A stretch of 64,000 nt of DNA from positions 1 to 64,000 of the forward strand of contig NZ_JAFBFD010000009.1 in the NCBI RefSeq assembly GCF_016909125.1, read 5' to 3'. Origin of the DNA: Enterococcus lemanii. Its GTDB lineage: Bacteria; Bacillota; Bacilli; Lactobacillales; Enterococcaceae. This document shows, piece after piece, positions 18,187 through 28,064 of the stretch (positions are counted from its first letter, which is position 1; the number at the start of each line of letters is the position of its first letter). The notes under the pieces were generated by a model that searched no databases, had not been told where the DNA came from, and saw only the letters and a program-made list of their open reading frames with translations. The position numbers and the translations under genes were made by a program.

Positions 18187-19230
18187 TTGAAAAACAAAAA
18201 AATAATACTTGGCCTAATTGTTTTAGTAGCTGGCGGTTTGTTATTTGCTTATTCTTTGTTTTTTCCGAAATCGAATTATTCCACAACTACGACCCATTTA
18301 GCCAAAGAATATCCAGAACTTCATGCTGCTTTGTTGGATGAAAAACCTTATACGCAATACAAAATTCCGAACTTAGATAAGATTGCTTCAATCAATGTCG
18401 AAACAGGCAAGGTTGGTTTTACAGCTAATATGGTGCCACAAGGGCTCGTTATTGCTGAAAATTATTTGATTCTTTCGGCCTATAACAAGGGAAAAGAATT
18501 CCAGTCGGTTTTATTTTTACTTGATAAAAATTCTGGTAAGTATATAAAGACCATTGTTTTACCTGGGACCCCGCATGTTGGTGGCTTAGCTTATGACTTT
18601 ATTCATCAGAATTTATGGATCACAACGGAAGCCGAAAATGGTTCTGCTCAAATTTCAGCTTTGTCATTGCAACAATTAGAGGATGATGATTTTTCCCATG
18701 CAAAAAAAGAAATCCAATACTTAACCCAAACGCTTTTGACCGATGTAAAGAGTGCTTCTTTTATCACTTACTATAACGAAGAATTATGGGTTGGTGACTT
18801 TACAAAAGAACATGAAGGTGAATTGATTAGTTATTTTTTAAATGAACAAGGTTTTTTAGATTTCTCAAAAAAAGGGAGTAATCAAGCTTTAAAAAGTCGC
18901 CGAGCAAAAGATGAGACTTTTAATACGGAAAAGAAACTCCAAGGCGTCGCTTTTTATCACGATACGATTTTATTTTCGCAGTCGTTTGGTGATAAAAGTT
19001 CCCACCTTTTGTTTTTTGCTAATGATATTCATAAGCCGCAATTTGATTTTGATTCCGATGATTTATTGCAATCATTGGACTTTCCTGCTTATCTTGAGCA
19101 AATCTTTGTTGAAGATGAGCGTTTGTATGCGATTTTCGAGTCTGATGCAAAAGAATATCGTTCTAGACTAAATGCGTTTCCAATTAATCACGTGTTGGTC
19201 TTTGATTTCAAAAATTTAATTCAACAGTAG
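18187..19230 (+). CDS. Membrane-anchored extracytoplasmic protein, possible beta-propeller
   Basis: Unrecognised 347-residue protein. An N-terminal anchor (IILGLIVLVAGGLLFAYSLF, about residues 5-24) follows a basic start. The rest is exported and has repeating short beta stretches (MVPQGLVIAENYLILSAY, GGLAYDFIHQNLWITTE, KLQGVAFYHDTILFSQSF), as in YncE or SMP-30 type propellers. There is no lipobox. It starts with TTG at 18187 behind GGAAGGGGG. It is a single gene with its own terminator. Confidence 0.6.
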   Translation: MKNKKIILGLIVLVAGGLLFAYSLFFPKSNYSTTTTHLAKEYPELHAALLDEKPYTQYKIPNLDKIASINVETGKVGFTANMVPQGLVIAENYLILSAYNKGKEFQSVLFLLDKNSGKYIKTIVLPGTPHVGGLAYDFIHQNLWITTEAENGSAQISALSLQQLEDDDFSHAKKEIQYLTQTLLTDVKSASFITYYNEELWVGDFTKEHEGELISYFLNEQGFLDFSKKGSNQALKSRRAKDETFNTEKKLQGVAFYHDTILFSQSFGDKSSHLLFFANDIHKPQFDFDSDDLLQSLDFPAYLEQIFVEDERLYAIFESDAKEYRSRLNAFPINHVLVFDFKNLIQQ

Positions 19231-19242
19231 CTTGGTTTTGCT

Positions 19243-19297
19243 AAAAAAATCCGAACAATCTTCGCCTTCTTTTTGGCTTGATTGCTCGGATTTTTTT
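19243..19297. terminator. Bidirectional terminator between the propeller gene and argF
   Basis: AAAAAATCCGAACAATC pairs with GATTGCTCGGATTTTTT (one mismatch), with T runs in both directions. It marks the end of the arg operon. Confidence 0.85.
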
Positions 19298-20198
19298 ACT
19301 TCATTAATTTTACTAAGACGGCTTTTTGTGCATGAAGGCGGTTTTCGGCTTCATCAAAAATTACATCGGCATATTTTTCAAAGACTTCTGTTGTAATTTC
19401 TTCTTCGCGGTGTGCAGGTAGACAGTGAAGCACAATGGCGTCTTCTTTTGCAACGTCCATCACGGCTTGGTTAATTTGAAAACCAGCAAAATCCTGTTTT
19501 CTTTGCTCGGCTTCTCCTTCATCGCCCATTGACGCCCAAACGTCGGTAATCACTACGTCGGCTTGGCTTGCCGCGGCTAAAACATCGGATGTTTGTTCAA
19601 ACAATGGATTATCTGCTACGAAAGCCGCAATTTCTGGATGTAACTGGTATTTGTCCGGGGTTGCTAAAGAAAATTGCATCCCTAATTTTAACGAACCTAC
19701 AATTAAAGAATTGGCCATGTTATTGGTATCCCCGATGAAGCAAACTTTTAATCCTTCAAAACTGCCTTTGTACTCACGAATCGTTAATAAATCGGCTAAA
19801 ATCTGGCAAGGATGAGCAAAATCGGTCAATCCGTTAATGACTGGAATCTGACTGTATTTCGCTAATTCCTCTACTTCTTCTTGTCCAAAAGTTCGAATCA
19901 TAATACCGTCACAATAACGAGACAACACGCGCGCCGTATCAATGGTTGGCTCCCCACGACCAATTTGTAAGTCATTTGAACTTAAGAAAAGCGGATGGCC
20001 CCCTAATTGAAACATCCCCACTTCAAAAGATACGCGGGTTCGGGTAGAGGATTTTTCAAAAATCATCGCTAATGTTTTACCGGCTAAATGAGGATGAGCA
20101 ATGCCGTTTTTTTGTTCATATTTTAATTGATCGGCTAAGTTTAGCAAGTCTAAAATCTCTTCTTTTTCTAGGTCTAAAATTTTTAATAGATGTTTCAC
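19296..20198 (-). CDS. argF: Ornithine carbamoyltransferase
   Basis: Makes citrulline from ornithine and carbamoyl phosphate. The carbamoyl-phosphate loop STRTR is in FEKSSTRTRVSFE, HPCQILADLLT follows, and the ornithine-site Cys is in LHCLPAHREEE. The start is GTG at 20198 (VKHLLKILDL) with AGGAGGG eight bases ahead; the longer frame has no ribosome site. The resulting 300 residues match the family. It is the last gene of the arg operon, so it serves biosynthesis rather than the deiminase pathway. Confidence 0.93.
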   Translation of the reverse strand: MKHLLKILDLEKEEILDLLNLADQLKYEQKNGIAHPHLAGKTLAMIFEKSSTRTRVSFEVGMFQLGGHPLFLSSNDLQIGRGEPTIDTARVLSRYCDGIMIRTFGQEEVEELAKYSQIPVINGLTDFAHPCQILADLLTIREYKGSFEGLKVCFIGDTNNMANSLIVGSLKLGMQFSLATPDKYQLHPEIAAFVADNPLFEQTSDVLAAASQADVVITDVWASMGDEGEAEQRKQDFAGFQINQAVMDVAKEDAIVLHCLPAHREEEITTEVFEKYADVIFDEAENRLHAQKAVLVKLMK

Positions 20199-20211
20199 TG
20201 GGTTTTCCCTC

Positions 20212-21390
20212 CTAATGGTTGGTCGCATTTAAAACGTGCAATAAAATTTCTAATCCTTGATTTAATTCTTCTTTTGTAATGTTTAATGGCGGAAGTAAGC
20301 GAACTTTTTCCTTGGCGCTTAAGACAATTACCCCATTGGCTAAACATTCTTTTAAGACTGCTGGTGCGGTTTTTGTTTTTAGTTCAATCCCAAGCATTAA
20401 GCCAAGTCCGTCAATTTGACCGACTTCTGGCGAACTTTGTAAAACGGTCTTAATTTGGTCACTTTTTTCTCTGACTTCTGCTAACAACGCGTCATCAAGC
20501 GTTTGTAAAATTACTAGTGCACCGGCACAAGCAACTGGATTGCCGCCAAAAGTAGTGCCATGATCCCCATATTGAAAAACGTTGGCTAATTTCTCATTAC
20601 ATAAAAACGCCCCGATTGGCAATCCGCCACCTAAGCCTTTTGCTAGTGTGGTAATATCTGGTTGAAAACCGTATTGTTCGCTGGTTAAGAAAGTCCCCGT
20701 GCGTCCGACACCTGTTTGAACTTCGTCAGCAATAATCAGGATATCTCTTTCTTGGCAAAAGGCGACGAGTTGTGCAACAAACGCTTGGGTTAACGGAATC
20801 ACGCCCCCTTCTCCTTGAATAAATTCAATGATAACGGCACAAACTTGCTCGTCTAGCGCTTCAGCTAAATGGCTCGTTTCGTTGGCTGGTATCGCAACAA
20901 AACCGGGTGTAAATGGAAAATAATTTTGATGGAAAACTTCTTGTCCTGTTGCCGCTAATGTCGTAATTGTTCGTCCGTGAAAAGAATTGACTAAACTTAC
21001 GACTTTGTTGCGATTGGCTTTGGCTCCGTAGCGATCATGGCTATATTTCCTAGCGAGTTTAATGGCGCCTTCATTAGCTTCGGCTCCTGAGTTTGCAAAG
21101 AAAACCTTTTGGTAACCGGTTCGTTCACAAAGTGCTTGGGCTAATTCTGCAGCAGGCTTAGTGTAATATAAATTAGACGTATGCTGTAGGGTTTGCGCTT
21201 GTAAGGCGACTGCTTGGGCCCATTGTTCTGGTGCGTATCCTAGTGCATTGACCCCGATACCACTGCCAAAGTCAATATAGGTTTTCCCTTGTTCGTCTGT
21301 TGCCGTTGCACCTTTGCCTGAAACAAGGCAAACTTCTTGTCTTTTATACGTTTGCATCGTGTATTGATCCATTTTTTCCTGCGTACTCAT
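20212..21390 (-). CDS. argD: Acetylornithine aminotransferase
   Basis: PLP-dependent transaminase that converts N-acetylglutamate semialdehyde to N-acetylornithine. The PLP-lysine is in TTLAKGLGGGLPIGAF, the cofactor Asp in IIADEVQTGVGRTG, and FANSGAEANEGAIKLAR is the class III signature. Start ATG with GGAAGGGG ahead. It lies between argB and argF in one tightly spaced operon. Confidence 0.93.
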   Translation of the reverse strand: MSTQEKMDQYTMQTYKRQEVCLVSGKGATATDEQGKTYIDFGSGIGVNALGYAPEQWAQAVALQAQTLQHTSNLYYTKPAAELAQALCERTGYQKVFFANSGAEANEGAIKLARKYSHDRYGAKANRNKVVSLVNSFHGRTITTLAATGQEVFHQNYFPFTPGFVAIPANETSHLAEALDEQVCAVIIEFIQGEGGVIPLTQAFVAQLVAFCQERDILIIADEVQTGVGRTGTFLTSEQYGFQPDITTLAKGLGGGLPIGAFLCNEKLANVFQYGDHGTTFGGNPVACAGALVILQTLDDALLAEVREKSDQIKTVLQSSPEVGQIDGLGLMLGIELKTKTAPAVLKECLANGVIVLSAKEKVRLLPPLNITKEELNQGLEILLHVLNATNH

Positions 21391-21404
21391 GACTTTCCCC
21401 TTCC

Positions 21405-22262
21405 CTAGTAAAACATCGTTCCGACGCCTTCTTTTGATAATAACTCAATTAAAATCGAATGTGGTGTGCGCCCGTCAATGATAATTGAACGCTTCACGCC
21501 TCGACGAATCGCCTCCACACAACAATCAATTTTAGGGATCATGCCCCCAGAGATAATGCCTTGTTGTTTCAAACGTGGGACTTCACTAACATGAACACTT
21601 TGAACAAGCGTTGATTCATCGTCTTTATCGAGTAATAACCCTTTAATATCAGACATTAAAATTAGATTTTCCGCGCATAAAGCCGCTGCAATCTTTGCCG
21701 CTGCGGTATCAGCATTAATATTATAACTTTGCTGGTCGTCTCCAATACCAATCGTTGAAACCACTGGAATATAACCTTGGTCAAGCGCCGTAAAAATTGG
21801 TTCTGGATTAATTTGTGTAATTTCTCCAACAAATCCTAAATCGTCTGGACCGGTTAATTTTTGGGCTTGGATCATTGACGCATCCATTCCACATAACCCT
21901 AAAGCTTTCCCGCCATTTTTTTCGAGTTGAGCGACTAAATTTTTATTAATTTTACCTGCTAAAACCATTTGCACAATTTCCATGGTCTCTTGATCGGTAT
22001 AACGTAGGCCATTAATAAATTTCGGCTGTTTCCCAACGCGGGCTAACATGTCATTAATTTCTGGTCCACCACCATGAACAAGTACGATTTTGATGCCAAT
22101 TAAAGAAAGCAAGACTAAATCTTTCATGACATAATCTTTGAGCTCATCGCTAGTCATTGCGTTGCCGCCGTATTTTACGACGACAATTTTTTGATGGTAT
22201 TTTTGAATATAAGGCAGGGCATCGGTTAAAACATCTGCCCGTAACTGGTTTTCAATTTTCAA
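21405..22262 (-). CDS. argB: Acetylglutamate kinase
   Basis: Phosphorylates N-acetylglutamate with ATP. Family motifs are VVVKYGGNAM near residue 30, IVLVHGGGPEIND, and NINADTAAAKIAAAL; the C-terminal SGGMIPKIDCC holds the conserved Lys. The start codon is TTG at 22262, with AGGAGGGG ahead. In this cyclic pathway the enzyme may be inhibited by arginine, as in homologues with an N-terminal helix, but the short N-terminus here makes that uncertain. Confidence 0.93.
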   Translation of the reverse strand: MKIENQLRADVLTDALPYIQKYHQKIVVVKYGGNAMTSDELKDYVMKDLVLLSLIGIKIVLVHGGGPEINDMLARVGKQPKFINGLRYTDQETMEIVQMVLAGKINKNLVAQLEKNGGKALGLCGMDASMIQAQKLTGPDDLGFVGEITQINPEPIFTALDQGYIPVVSTIGIGDDQQSYNINADTAAAKIAAALCAENLILMSDIKGLLLDKDDESTLVQSVHVSEVPRLKQQGIISGGMIPKIDCCVEAIRRGVKRSIIIDGRTPHSILIELLSKEGVGTMFY

Positions 22263-22280
22263 TTTTGCCCCTCCTGTATT

Positions 22281-23513
22281 TTAGGTATGGTAATCCGCAT
22301 TAATTTTGACGTAATCATAAGTTAAATCGCAACCCCAGGCGGTCGCTTCTTCATTCCCGGCTTGTAAATCGATAAAGATTTGAATTTCATCGGCTTTTAA
22401 AATTTTACCTAAATCCATTTTCTCAAAGTCAACGCCACGACCATTTTGACAAACAATTGCTTGCCCTTTATCGGAAGCAAACGTCACATTGACTTGATTA
22501 ATATCAAAATCTGCTTCGGTATAACCAATCGCGCATAAAATTCGGCCCCAGTTCGGGTCTTCGCCAAACATCGCGCTTTTCACTAAGCTAGAAGTAATGA
22601 CGCTTTTGGCAATTTTACGTGCAGTTAATAATTCGCTCGCACCGACTACGCGACATTCAAGTAATTTCGATGCGCCTTCGCCATCTTGGGCAATTGCTCG
22701 TGATAAGTAGCGTAAAATAATGAAAAGGGCTTCTTTAAATGCTTTAAAATCTAGCGAATCTTCAGTTGAAATGAGTGGGTTTTCGGCTTGACCGGAAGCT
22801 AAAATACTAACCATATCATTCGTTGAAGTATCACCATCAACCGAAATCATGTTAAACGTTTCATCGGTGATTTCTTTTAATGCTTTTTGTAATAGTTCGG
22901 GGTGAATATTAACATCAGTGGTTAAAAAGCAAAGCATCGTCGCCATATTAGGATGAATCATACCACTTCCTTTGGCGATACCGCCCATGGTAACTTTTTT
23001 TCCGCCAATTAAAAACTCCAGCGCAAATTCTTTTTTGCACGTATCGGTCGTTAAAATCGCATTGGCTGCTTCGTCATTTCCTGTAACGGCTAATTTATTT
23101 TTTAATTCTGGGCAAGCTTGAACAATTTTTTCAACGGGCAAACTTTCACCAATGATGCCTGTCGACGCTACAATCACATCCGTTGCCGCAATGCCTAGTT
23201 CTTTGGCAATCGTTTCGCACATGATTGTTGCTTTTTCTTCACCGTCCGCGTTGCATGTATTGGCATTGCCACTGTTCACGATTACGGCTTGCGCTTTTGG
23301 GGTCGTTAAGTGTTTTTGAGTGATATAAATGGGGGCCCCTTTTACTTTATTTTGAGTATAGACCGCCGCTGCTTGGCATAAAACATCGCTATAAATTAAG
23401 GCTAAATCGGGGCGGTTTTTATTTTTACGAAGACCGCAATGCACACCTGAAGCGTAAAAACCTTTTGGTGCACACACGCCTTCTTCAATGACTTGATATT
23501 GGAACGTGGTCAT
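22281..23513 (-). CDS. argJ: Bifunctional ornithine acetyltransferase / N-acetylglutamate synthase
   Basis: Moves the acetyl group from acetylornithine to glutamate, recycling it within the pathway. The autocleavage region is KGSGMIHPNMATMLCFLTTD, where the protein splits before the second Thr to give two chains; the residue before that site region is MA-TML as in the family. The 410-residue length is standard. It overlaps none of its neighbours but follows argC by 4 bases. Its presence means argA is not required for flux beyond priming. Confidence 0.93.
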   Translation of the reverse strand: MTTFQYQVIEEGVCAPKGFYASGVHCGLRKNKNRPDLALIYSDVLCQAAAVYTQNKVKGAPIYITQKHLTTPKAQAVIVNSGNANTCNADGEEKATIMCETIAKELGIAATDVIVASTGIIGESLPVEKIVQACPELKNKLAVTGNDEAANAILTTDTCKKEFALEFLIGGKKVTMGGIAKGSGMIHPNMATMLCFLTTDVNIHPELLQKALKEITDETFNMISVDGDTSTNDMVSILASGQAENPLISTEDSLDFKAFKEALFIILRYLSRAIAQDGEGASKLLECRVVGASELLTARKIAKSVITSSLVKSAMFGEDPNWGRILCAIGYTEADFDINQVNVTFASDKGQAIVCQNGRGVDFEKMDLGKILKADEIQIFIDLQAGNEEATAWGCDLTYDYVKINADYHT

Positions 23514-23517
23514 TTTT

Positions 23518-24465
23518 TCACTCCTTTTTTTTCGTTGTTAGTGACGTTGTTTCGTCAATTCCTAATAAAATATTTAAACATTGAACGGCTGCTCCGGAGG
23601 CCCCTTTTCCTAAATTATCTAAGCGTGCGACCAATAACACTTGGTCGTCATGTCCTTCAACAAAAATTTCTAACTCATTAGTTTTGGTTCGTTGATTGCC
23701 AGCTAAAAAAGTTGTTTCTCCTGCTGGTTGAACATGAATAAAATTCGTTGCTTGGTAATAATCAGCAAAAAAACGTTGCAGTTCTTGGGCGCTTTTTTTC
23801 TCCTTTAATAACCGGGTATGCAGTGGAATTGAAACGATCATTCCTTGGTAATAATCGGCAATGATTGGGTTAAATAGCGGAGGATAAGCTAAGCCTGAAA
23901 TTGCTTGCATCTCTTTCAAATGCTTATGCGTTTGTCCGAGAGCGTATAAGCGTGGCGCGTCCAGTTCACTTGAGCGCTCGCTTGCTTCATACTCGGCAAT
24001 CGTCGCCTTCCCGCCACCACTATACCCACTGATTGCATGACAAGTTACGGGATAATCTTTGGGTAAAATCCCAGCTGCTATGAGTGGATAAACTAACGCT
24101 AAAAAGCCCGTTGCATAACAGCCCGGGACTGCTACACGTTTAGAATTTTGAATTTTTTCGCGATGTGCGCCCGATAATTCGGGAAATCCGTAAGCCCAGT
24201 CTGGATCCGTCCGGTGAGCCGTTGACGCATCGAGCACTTTGACTTTTTCGTTTTCAATTAAGGCGACTGCTTCTTTGGCGGCTTGATCGGGTAGACATAA
24301 AAAGACATAATCGGCTTGGTTTAACATTTTTTTACGTTCAGACAAATCCTTGCGTAACGCCTCATCAATTTTTAAAATTTCCAAATCCGCTCTTTTTTCT
24401 AATCGTTCATAAATTTCTAAACCGGTTGTGCCTGCTTGTCCATCAATGTACACGGTTTTTTTCAC
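23518..24465 (-). CDS. argC: N-acetyl-gamma-glutamyl-phosphate reductase, short type
   Basis: NADPH-dependent reductase of the third step. N-terminal KKTVYIDGQAGTTGLEIYERL is the nucleotide fold, and the catalytic Cys is in RVAVPGCYATGFLAL. At 315 residues it belongs to the short (type 2) reductases with ISGYSGGGK and lacks the length of the usual Firmicutes ArgC (about 345). The start is GTG at 24465 behind GGAGGAG. The type is unusual for this operon in Bacilli and may point to a transferred gene. Confidence 0.9.
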   Translation of the reverse strand: MKKTVYIDGQAGTTGLEIYERLEKRADLEILKIDEALRKDLSERKKMLNQADYVFLCLPDQAAKEAVALIENEKVKVLDASTAHRTDPDWAYGFPELSGAHREKIQNSKRVAVPGCYATGFLALVYPLIAAGILPKDYPVTCHAISGYSGGGKATIAEYEASERSSELDAPRLYALGQTHKHLKEMQAISGLAYPPLFNPIIADYYQGMIVSIPLHTRLLKEKKSAQELQRFFADYYQATNFIHVQPAGETTFLAGNQRTKTNELEIFVEGHDDQVLLVARLDNLGKGASGAAVQCLNILLGIDETTSLTTKKKE

Positions 24466-24498
24466 TTGGCGCTCCTCCTTTTTTTCAGTTTGACATGC

Positions 24499-25872
24499 TT
24501 ATAATTTTTCAAGGGCTTCCTTTATTTGTACTTCAACTTGTATCTTAGCCGGACCACCGATGACTTGTCGTTGATTGACACATTCGACCAAATCGATGGC
24601 TTGATAAATGTCTTGGGCAAAAGTCGGATGGAATTTTTGATAATCCGCTAGCGGCAATGTTTCCAAGGTTTGTTCTTGTTCGATACAAAAAGCAACGATT
24701 TCACCGGTGACTTGATACGCTTCCCGAAAAGGTAAGCCTTTTTTCACTAAGTAATCCGCACAATCGGTCGCATTAATAAACCCTTTAGCGGCTGCTTGGT
24801 ACATGTTTTCTTTTAAGACTTTCATCGTCGCAACCATTGGGGTTAAGGTGCTGACACATAATTTTACGGTATCAACCGTATCAAAAATGGCTTCTTTGTC
24901 TTCTTGCATGTCTTTGTTGTAAGCCAGTGGTAAACCTTTCATCATTGTCAAAAGGGTCACTAGATTGCCCACAACCCGACCGGTCTTTCCTCGAATTAGC
25001 TCGGTAATGTCTGGGTTTTTCTTTTGTGGCATCATACTTGAACCTGTTGCGTATGCGTCGTCTAGTTCGACAAACTTAAATTCCCAAGAACACCATAAAA
25101 TGACTTCTTCACAAAAGCGCGACAAGTGCATCATTAAAATGGCTAAATCACTATTTAATTCCAAACAAAAGTCTCGGTCTGAAACGCCATCTAAACTGTT
25201 TTGTGTCACTTGTGCAAAACCCAAAATTTCAGCGACACGCCCACGGTTAATGGGGTAAGTCGTCCCAGCAAGTGCCCCACTACCTAAAGGCATCACATCT
25301 AAACGTTTTTGTGTTTCGCGCAAACGTTCAATATCTCGTAAAAACATTTGAACATAAGCCATTAAATGATGCGCAAAGGTAATCGGCTGTGCTCTTTGTA
25401 AATGGGTATAGCCACTCATCACAGTTTCAGTGTTTTCTTTGGCAACTTGGCAAAATGTCGTGCTTAATTCTTGCATCAAGGCAATGAGTGTTTCAACTTC
25501 TTCTTTTAAATAAAAGCGTAAATCAAGTGCCACTTGGTCGTTACGACTCCGCGCGGTGTGGAGTCGTTTTCCTGTTTGACCAAGGCGCTTGGTTAATTCT
25601 GTTTCAATAAACATGTGGATGTCTTCTGCCGTCTCATCAATTTCTAACTGACCATTTTCTAAATCCGCTAAAATTTCTTTTAAGCCAGCTACGATTGTTT
25701 GACTTTCACTTGGTTCAATAATTTGTTGTTCACCTAGCATCGTCGCGTGCGCAATGCTTCCTTGAATATCTTGACGATACATTCTTGCATCAAAGCGAAT
25801 CGAGCTATTAAAATCATTGACTTTTTCATCTAATTCTTTTTGGAAGCGACCTTTCCATAATTGTGCGACCAT
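24499..25872 (-). CDS. argH: Argininosuccinate lyase
   Basis: Splits argininosuccinate into arginine and fumarate. Superfamily signature GSSMMPQKKNPD near residue 275 carries the mobile catalytic loop Ser. LHTARSRNDQVALDLR and SGYTHLQRAQPIT hold the other active-site regions. Its ATG overlaps the argG stop (TAATG), so translation is coupled. Confidence 0.95.
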   Translation of the reverse strand: MVAQLWKGRFQKELDEKVNDFNSSIRFDARMYRQDIQGSIAHATMLGEQQIIEPSESQTIVAGLKEILADLENGQLEIDETAEDIHMFIETELTKRLGQTGKRLHTARSRNDQVALDLRFYLKEEVETLIALMQELSTTFCQVAKENTETVMSGYTHLQRAQPITFAHHLMAYVQMFLRDIERLRETQKRLDVMPLGSGALAGTTYPINRGRVAEILGFAQVTQNSLDGVSDRDFCLELNSDLAILMMHLSRFCEEVILWCSWEFKFVELDDAYATGSSMMPQKKNPDITELIRGKTGRVVGNLVTLLTMMKGLPLAYNKDMQEDKEAIFDTVDTVKLCVSTLTPMVATMKVLKENMYQAAAKGFINATDCADYLVKKGLPFREAYQVTGEIVAFCIEQEQTLETLPLADYQKFHPTFAQDIYQAIDLVECVNQRQVIGGPAKIQVEVQIKEALEKL

Positions 25873-27101
25873 TATGCTTCTCCTTTTTGTGCCATTAATG
25901 CTTGCACCGTAATTGGCAAGCCAAATAATTGAATAAAGCCTTCTGCATCTTTTTGATCGTAAACATCGTCTTCATCAAAAGAAGCAAATTCTTCGCTGTA
26001 TAAAGAGTAAGGCGAACTCAAACTCACTTTGGTTAAATTCCCTTTGTATAATTTTAATTTCACTTCTCCAGTAACCGTTTTTTGTGTTTCATCCACAAAA
26101 GCACTTAAAGCGGCTCTTAATGGCGTGAACCAAAGACCGTTATAAACTAATTCAGCAAACTTAATGCCAATTAATTCTTTATAATGTTGCGTTTCTTTGT
26201 CTAAGCAAAGTGTTTCTAGTGCTTGATGGGCAAAGTATAAAATCGTGCCACCTGGGGTTTCATAAACACCTCTTGATTTCATTCCGACCAAACGGTTTTC
26301 AACAATATCAATGATGCCAATACCATTTGCGCCACCAATTTTGTTTAATGCTTTAACTAAGGCAACACTTGCCATTTTTTCGCCATTTAAAGCGACTGGA
26401 ATTCCTTTTTCAAAAGATAAAGTAATCTCCGTTGCCACATCTGGCGCATTTTCTGGTGAAACACCCATTTCTAAAATTTGGTCATATTTCGGTTCGTTTG
26501 TTGGGCTTTCTAAATCAAGTCCTTCGTGCGATAAATGCCACAAGTTCCCATCTTTTGAATAGTTTGTTTCACGCGTAATTTTTAAAGGAATTTCATATTT
26601 TTCAGCGTAGGCAATCGCATCTTCTCTTGATTTAATTTCCCATGTACGCCAAGGAGCAATGATGGTCATATTTGGCGCAAAAGCTTTAATCGCTAGTTCA
26701 AAACGAACTTGGTCATTGCCTTTTCCTGTACAACCGTGACAAATGGCGTCCGCACCTTCTGCTAAAGCAATTTCAACAAGACGCTTGCCAATCACAGGAC
26801 GCGCAAAAGAAGTACCCAGTAAATAATCTTTTTCGTATTTCGCCCCAGCTTTTAAAGTTGGGAAAATAAAATCTTCAACAAATTCCTCTTGTAAATCTTC
26901 AATATATAATTTACTGGCGCCAGTATTTAACGCTTTTTCTTCTAAACCAACTAGTTCGGCTTCTTGACCAACATTCCCAGTGACCGCAATGACTTCACAA
27001 TCTTCATAATTGGCTTTTAACCAATGGATCATAACGGATGTGTCCAAACCTCCTGAATATGCTAATACGACCTTTTTGATTTTCTTTGCTTCTTTTGCCA
27101 T
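25872..27101 (-). CDS. argG: Argininosuccinate synthase
   Basis: Joins citrulline and aspartate at the cost of ATP. The P-loop of the N-type ATP pyrophosphatase is [15 protein letters not shown], and [15 protein letters not shown] is the second signature. AGGAGGAACGAAA precedes the ATG. It is the first gene of argGHCJBDF. Two ARG boxes and a promoter lie upstream, so the whole operon is probably repressed by ArgR with arginine. Confidence 0.95.
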   Translation of the reverse strand: MAKEAKKIKKVVLAYSGGLDTSVMIHWLKANYEDCEVIAVTGNVGQEAELVGLEEKALNTGASKLYIEDLQEEFVEDFIFPTLKAGAKYEKDYLLGTSFARPVIGKRLVEIALAEGADAICHGCTGKGNDQVRFELAIKAFAPNMTIIAPWRTWEIKSREDAIAYAEKYEIPLKITRETNYSKDGNLWHLSHEGLDLESPTNEPKYDQILEMGVSPENAPDVATEITLSFEKGIPVALNGEKMASVALVKALNKIGGANGIGIIDIVENRLVGMKSRGVYETPGGTILYFAHQALETLCLDKETQHYKELIGIKFAELVYNGLWFTPLRAALSAFVDETQKTVTGEVKLKLYKGNLTKVSLSSPYSLYSEEFASFDEDDVYDQKDAEGFIQLFGLPITVQALMAQKGEA

Positions 27102-27118
27102 TTTCGTTCCTCCTAGAA

Positions 27119-27185
27119 TATGTATTAATGTATACTATACGCATATTTTTGTTATTTTCAAGCTTTTTATGTATATTTATTCAAA
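27119..27185 (-). promoter_or_regulatory. argG promoter with two ARG boxes
   Basis: TATGTATATTTATTCAAA (27168-27185) fits the ARG box pattern TNTGNATWWWWATNCANA at every position. A second, weaker box with two mismatches lies at 27119-27136. Between them on the minus strand are TTGAAA (27161-27156) and TATAGT (27139-27134), 16 bases apart. Boxes on both sides of the promoter suit cooperative repression by ArgR. Confidence 0.75.
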
Positions 27186-27350
27186 TTTATTTTAGATTGT
27201 ATGGATTTTATTCAATTTATACGCTTTTTTAATAATTAATATTCTTATTGCTTTTTATAAAAGAAATTGGAGGGCTCGCTGACTTTTAATTGTTTATTCG
27301 GAAGTTTTACGCGAATTGAGTTCTTATACAAATAAGACTCTAATGTTAAA

Positions 27351-27376
27351 AAAAGAAAAAAGAGCCGAAGCCTTTC
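27351..27376 (-). terminator. UUCG-loop terminator-like hairpin
   Basis: Minus strand AAAGGCTTCGGCTCTTTTTTC is a short stem closed by TTCG. It is nearly identical to the iadA terminator at 28037-28064, including the following ATCGATT. No gene is left for it to serve, so it is probably a relic or a duplicated copy. Confidence 0.5.
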
Positions 27377-27459
27377 TTAATTTTATCGATTATACATAAT
27401 AATAATGTCTACTGAATAATTGCCAAATATTCATAATGTGCCCAATTTAATTTGTAAGC

Positions 27460-27640
27460 GCCGCTCACCTACGAGAATTCATTGGCTTTTGGGGCCGTGA
27501 GACCGCTTCGAGCCCGTGGTCTCTCAGCTTTCGAGCTTCAAACGGAAAGCTAGTTGCTAAAGCACCAAGCTTCCGTAATTCACATCGAATCTTTTGACAC
27601 GGCTCCGGCGCCAATGATTCTCTTCGGCTCGCTAGTCTGA
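27460..27640. repeat. Cruciform repeat, copy A
   Basis: Nested inverted repeats: GAGAATTCATTGGC (27473-27486) with GCCAATGATTCTC (27610-27622), GGGGCCGTG (27491-27499) with CACGGCTCC (27598-27606), GAGACC (27499-27504) with GGTCTC (27518-27523), and ACGGAAAGCT (27542-27551) with AGCTTCCGT (27568-27576). It ends with CTTCGGCTCGCT. Copy B at 39750-39916 has the same plan and end but different arm sequences. Confidence 0.7.
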
Positions 27641-27659
27641 ATTAACCAAGCTACAGATG

Positions 27660-28026
27660 TATAAAAGCCTTTATTTAACAAAAAAAAGATTCCAAATAAA
27701 AATTTTCTTGAATTAATAAGGCATCCAAAGCCATTCGTAAAGGTTGCCAACATTGCCTTTTTTATTATGGGATTTTTTAGCACATTTCTTTTCTAGCTAT
27801 GCCCAAGGAATACGAGTTGCTTTTTTTATCCAACGATTTTCAGAGGTTATTTTTAAACTAACAGGTTGATCAAAGTCTGCAAAAGTAATTGCGTGTAAAT
27901 TTGTGGTTTATACATTAGAAGCCTCCAATATTGATAAAAGTGCATGGTTTGCCGCGTTTTTCCGTTACAAATCTTGCATTTATTATATAAAATACCGAGG
28001 TCAAATACTGTTGTTTCAATTGATGA
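27660..28026 (-). pseudogene. Left-end remnant of an IS5/IS1182-type element, copy 1
   Basis: Minus strand: a leader hairpin (27938-27982), GGAGG, then ATG at 27915 opening MYKPQIYTQ. After a frameshift the frame reads FADFDQPVSLK, NRWIKKATRIPW, then QPLRMALDALLIQE. This is the conserved N-terminal order of DDE transposases (ADF.QP..L, NRWIKKA..IPW, RMALG.LIIQ). A frameshift, an in-frame stop and loss of the 3' two thirds make it dead. Confidence 0.75.
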
Positions 28027-28036
28027 AAAAAAGTAA

Positions 28037-28064
28037 AAAAAAAAAAGAGCCGAAGCCCTTTTTC
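28037..28064 (-). terminator. Terminator of iadA
   Basis: Minus strand AAAAGGGC-TTCG-GCTCTTTT followed by a long T run, 59 bases after the iadA stop. Confidence 0.85.

Noticed and set aside
19296-20198. Catabolic ornithine carbamoyltransferase of the deiminase pathway
   Set aside because: No arcA or arcC nearby; it is the last gene of a full biosynthetic operon.
27580-27783. 67-codon minus-strand frame
   Set aside because: Runs through the IS remnant in a mixed frame and on into the cruciform repeat.
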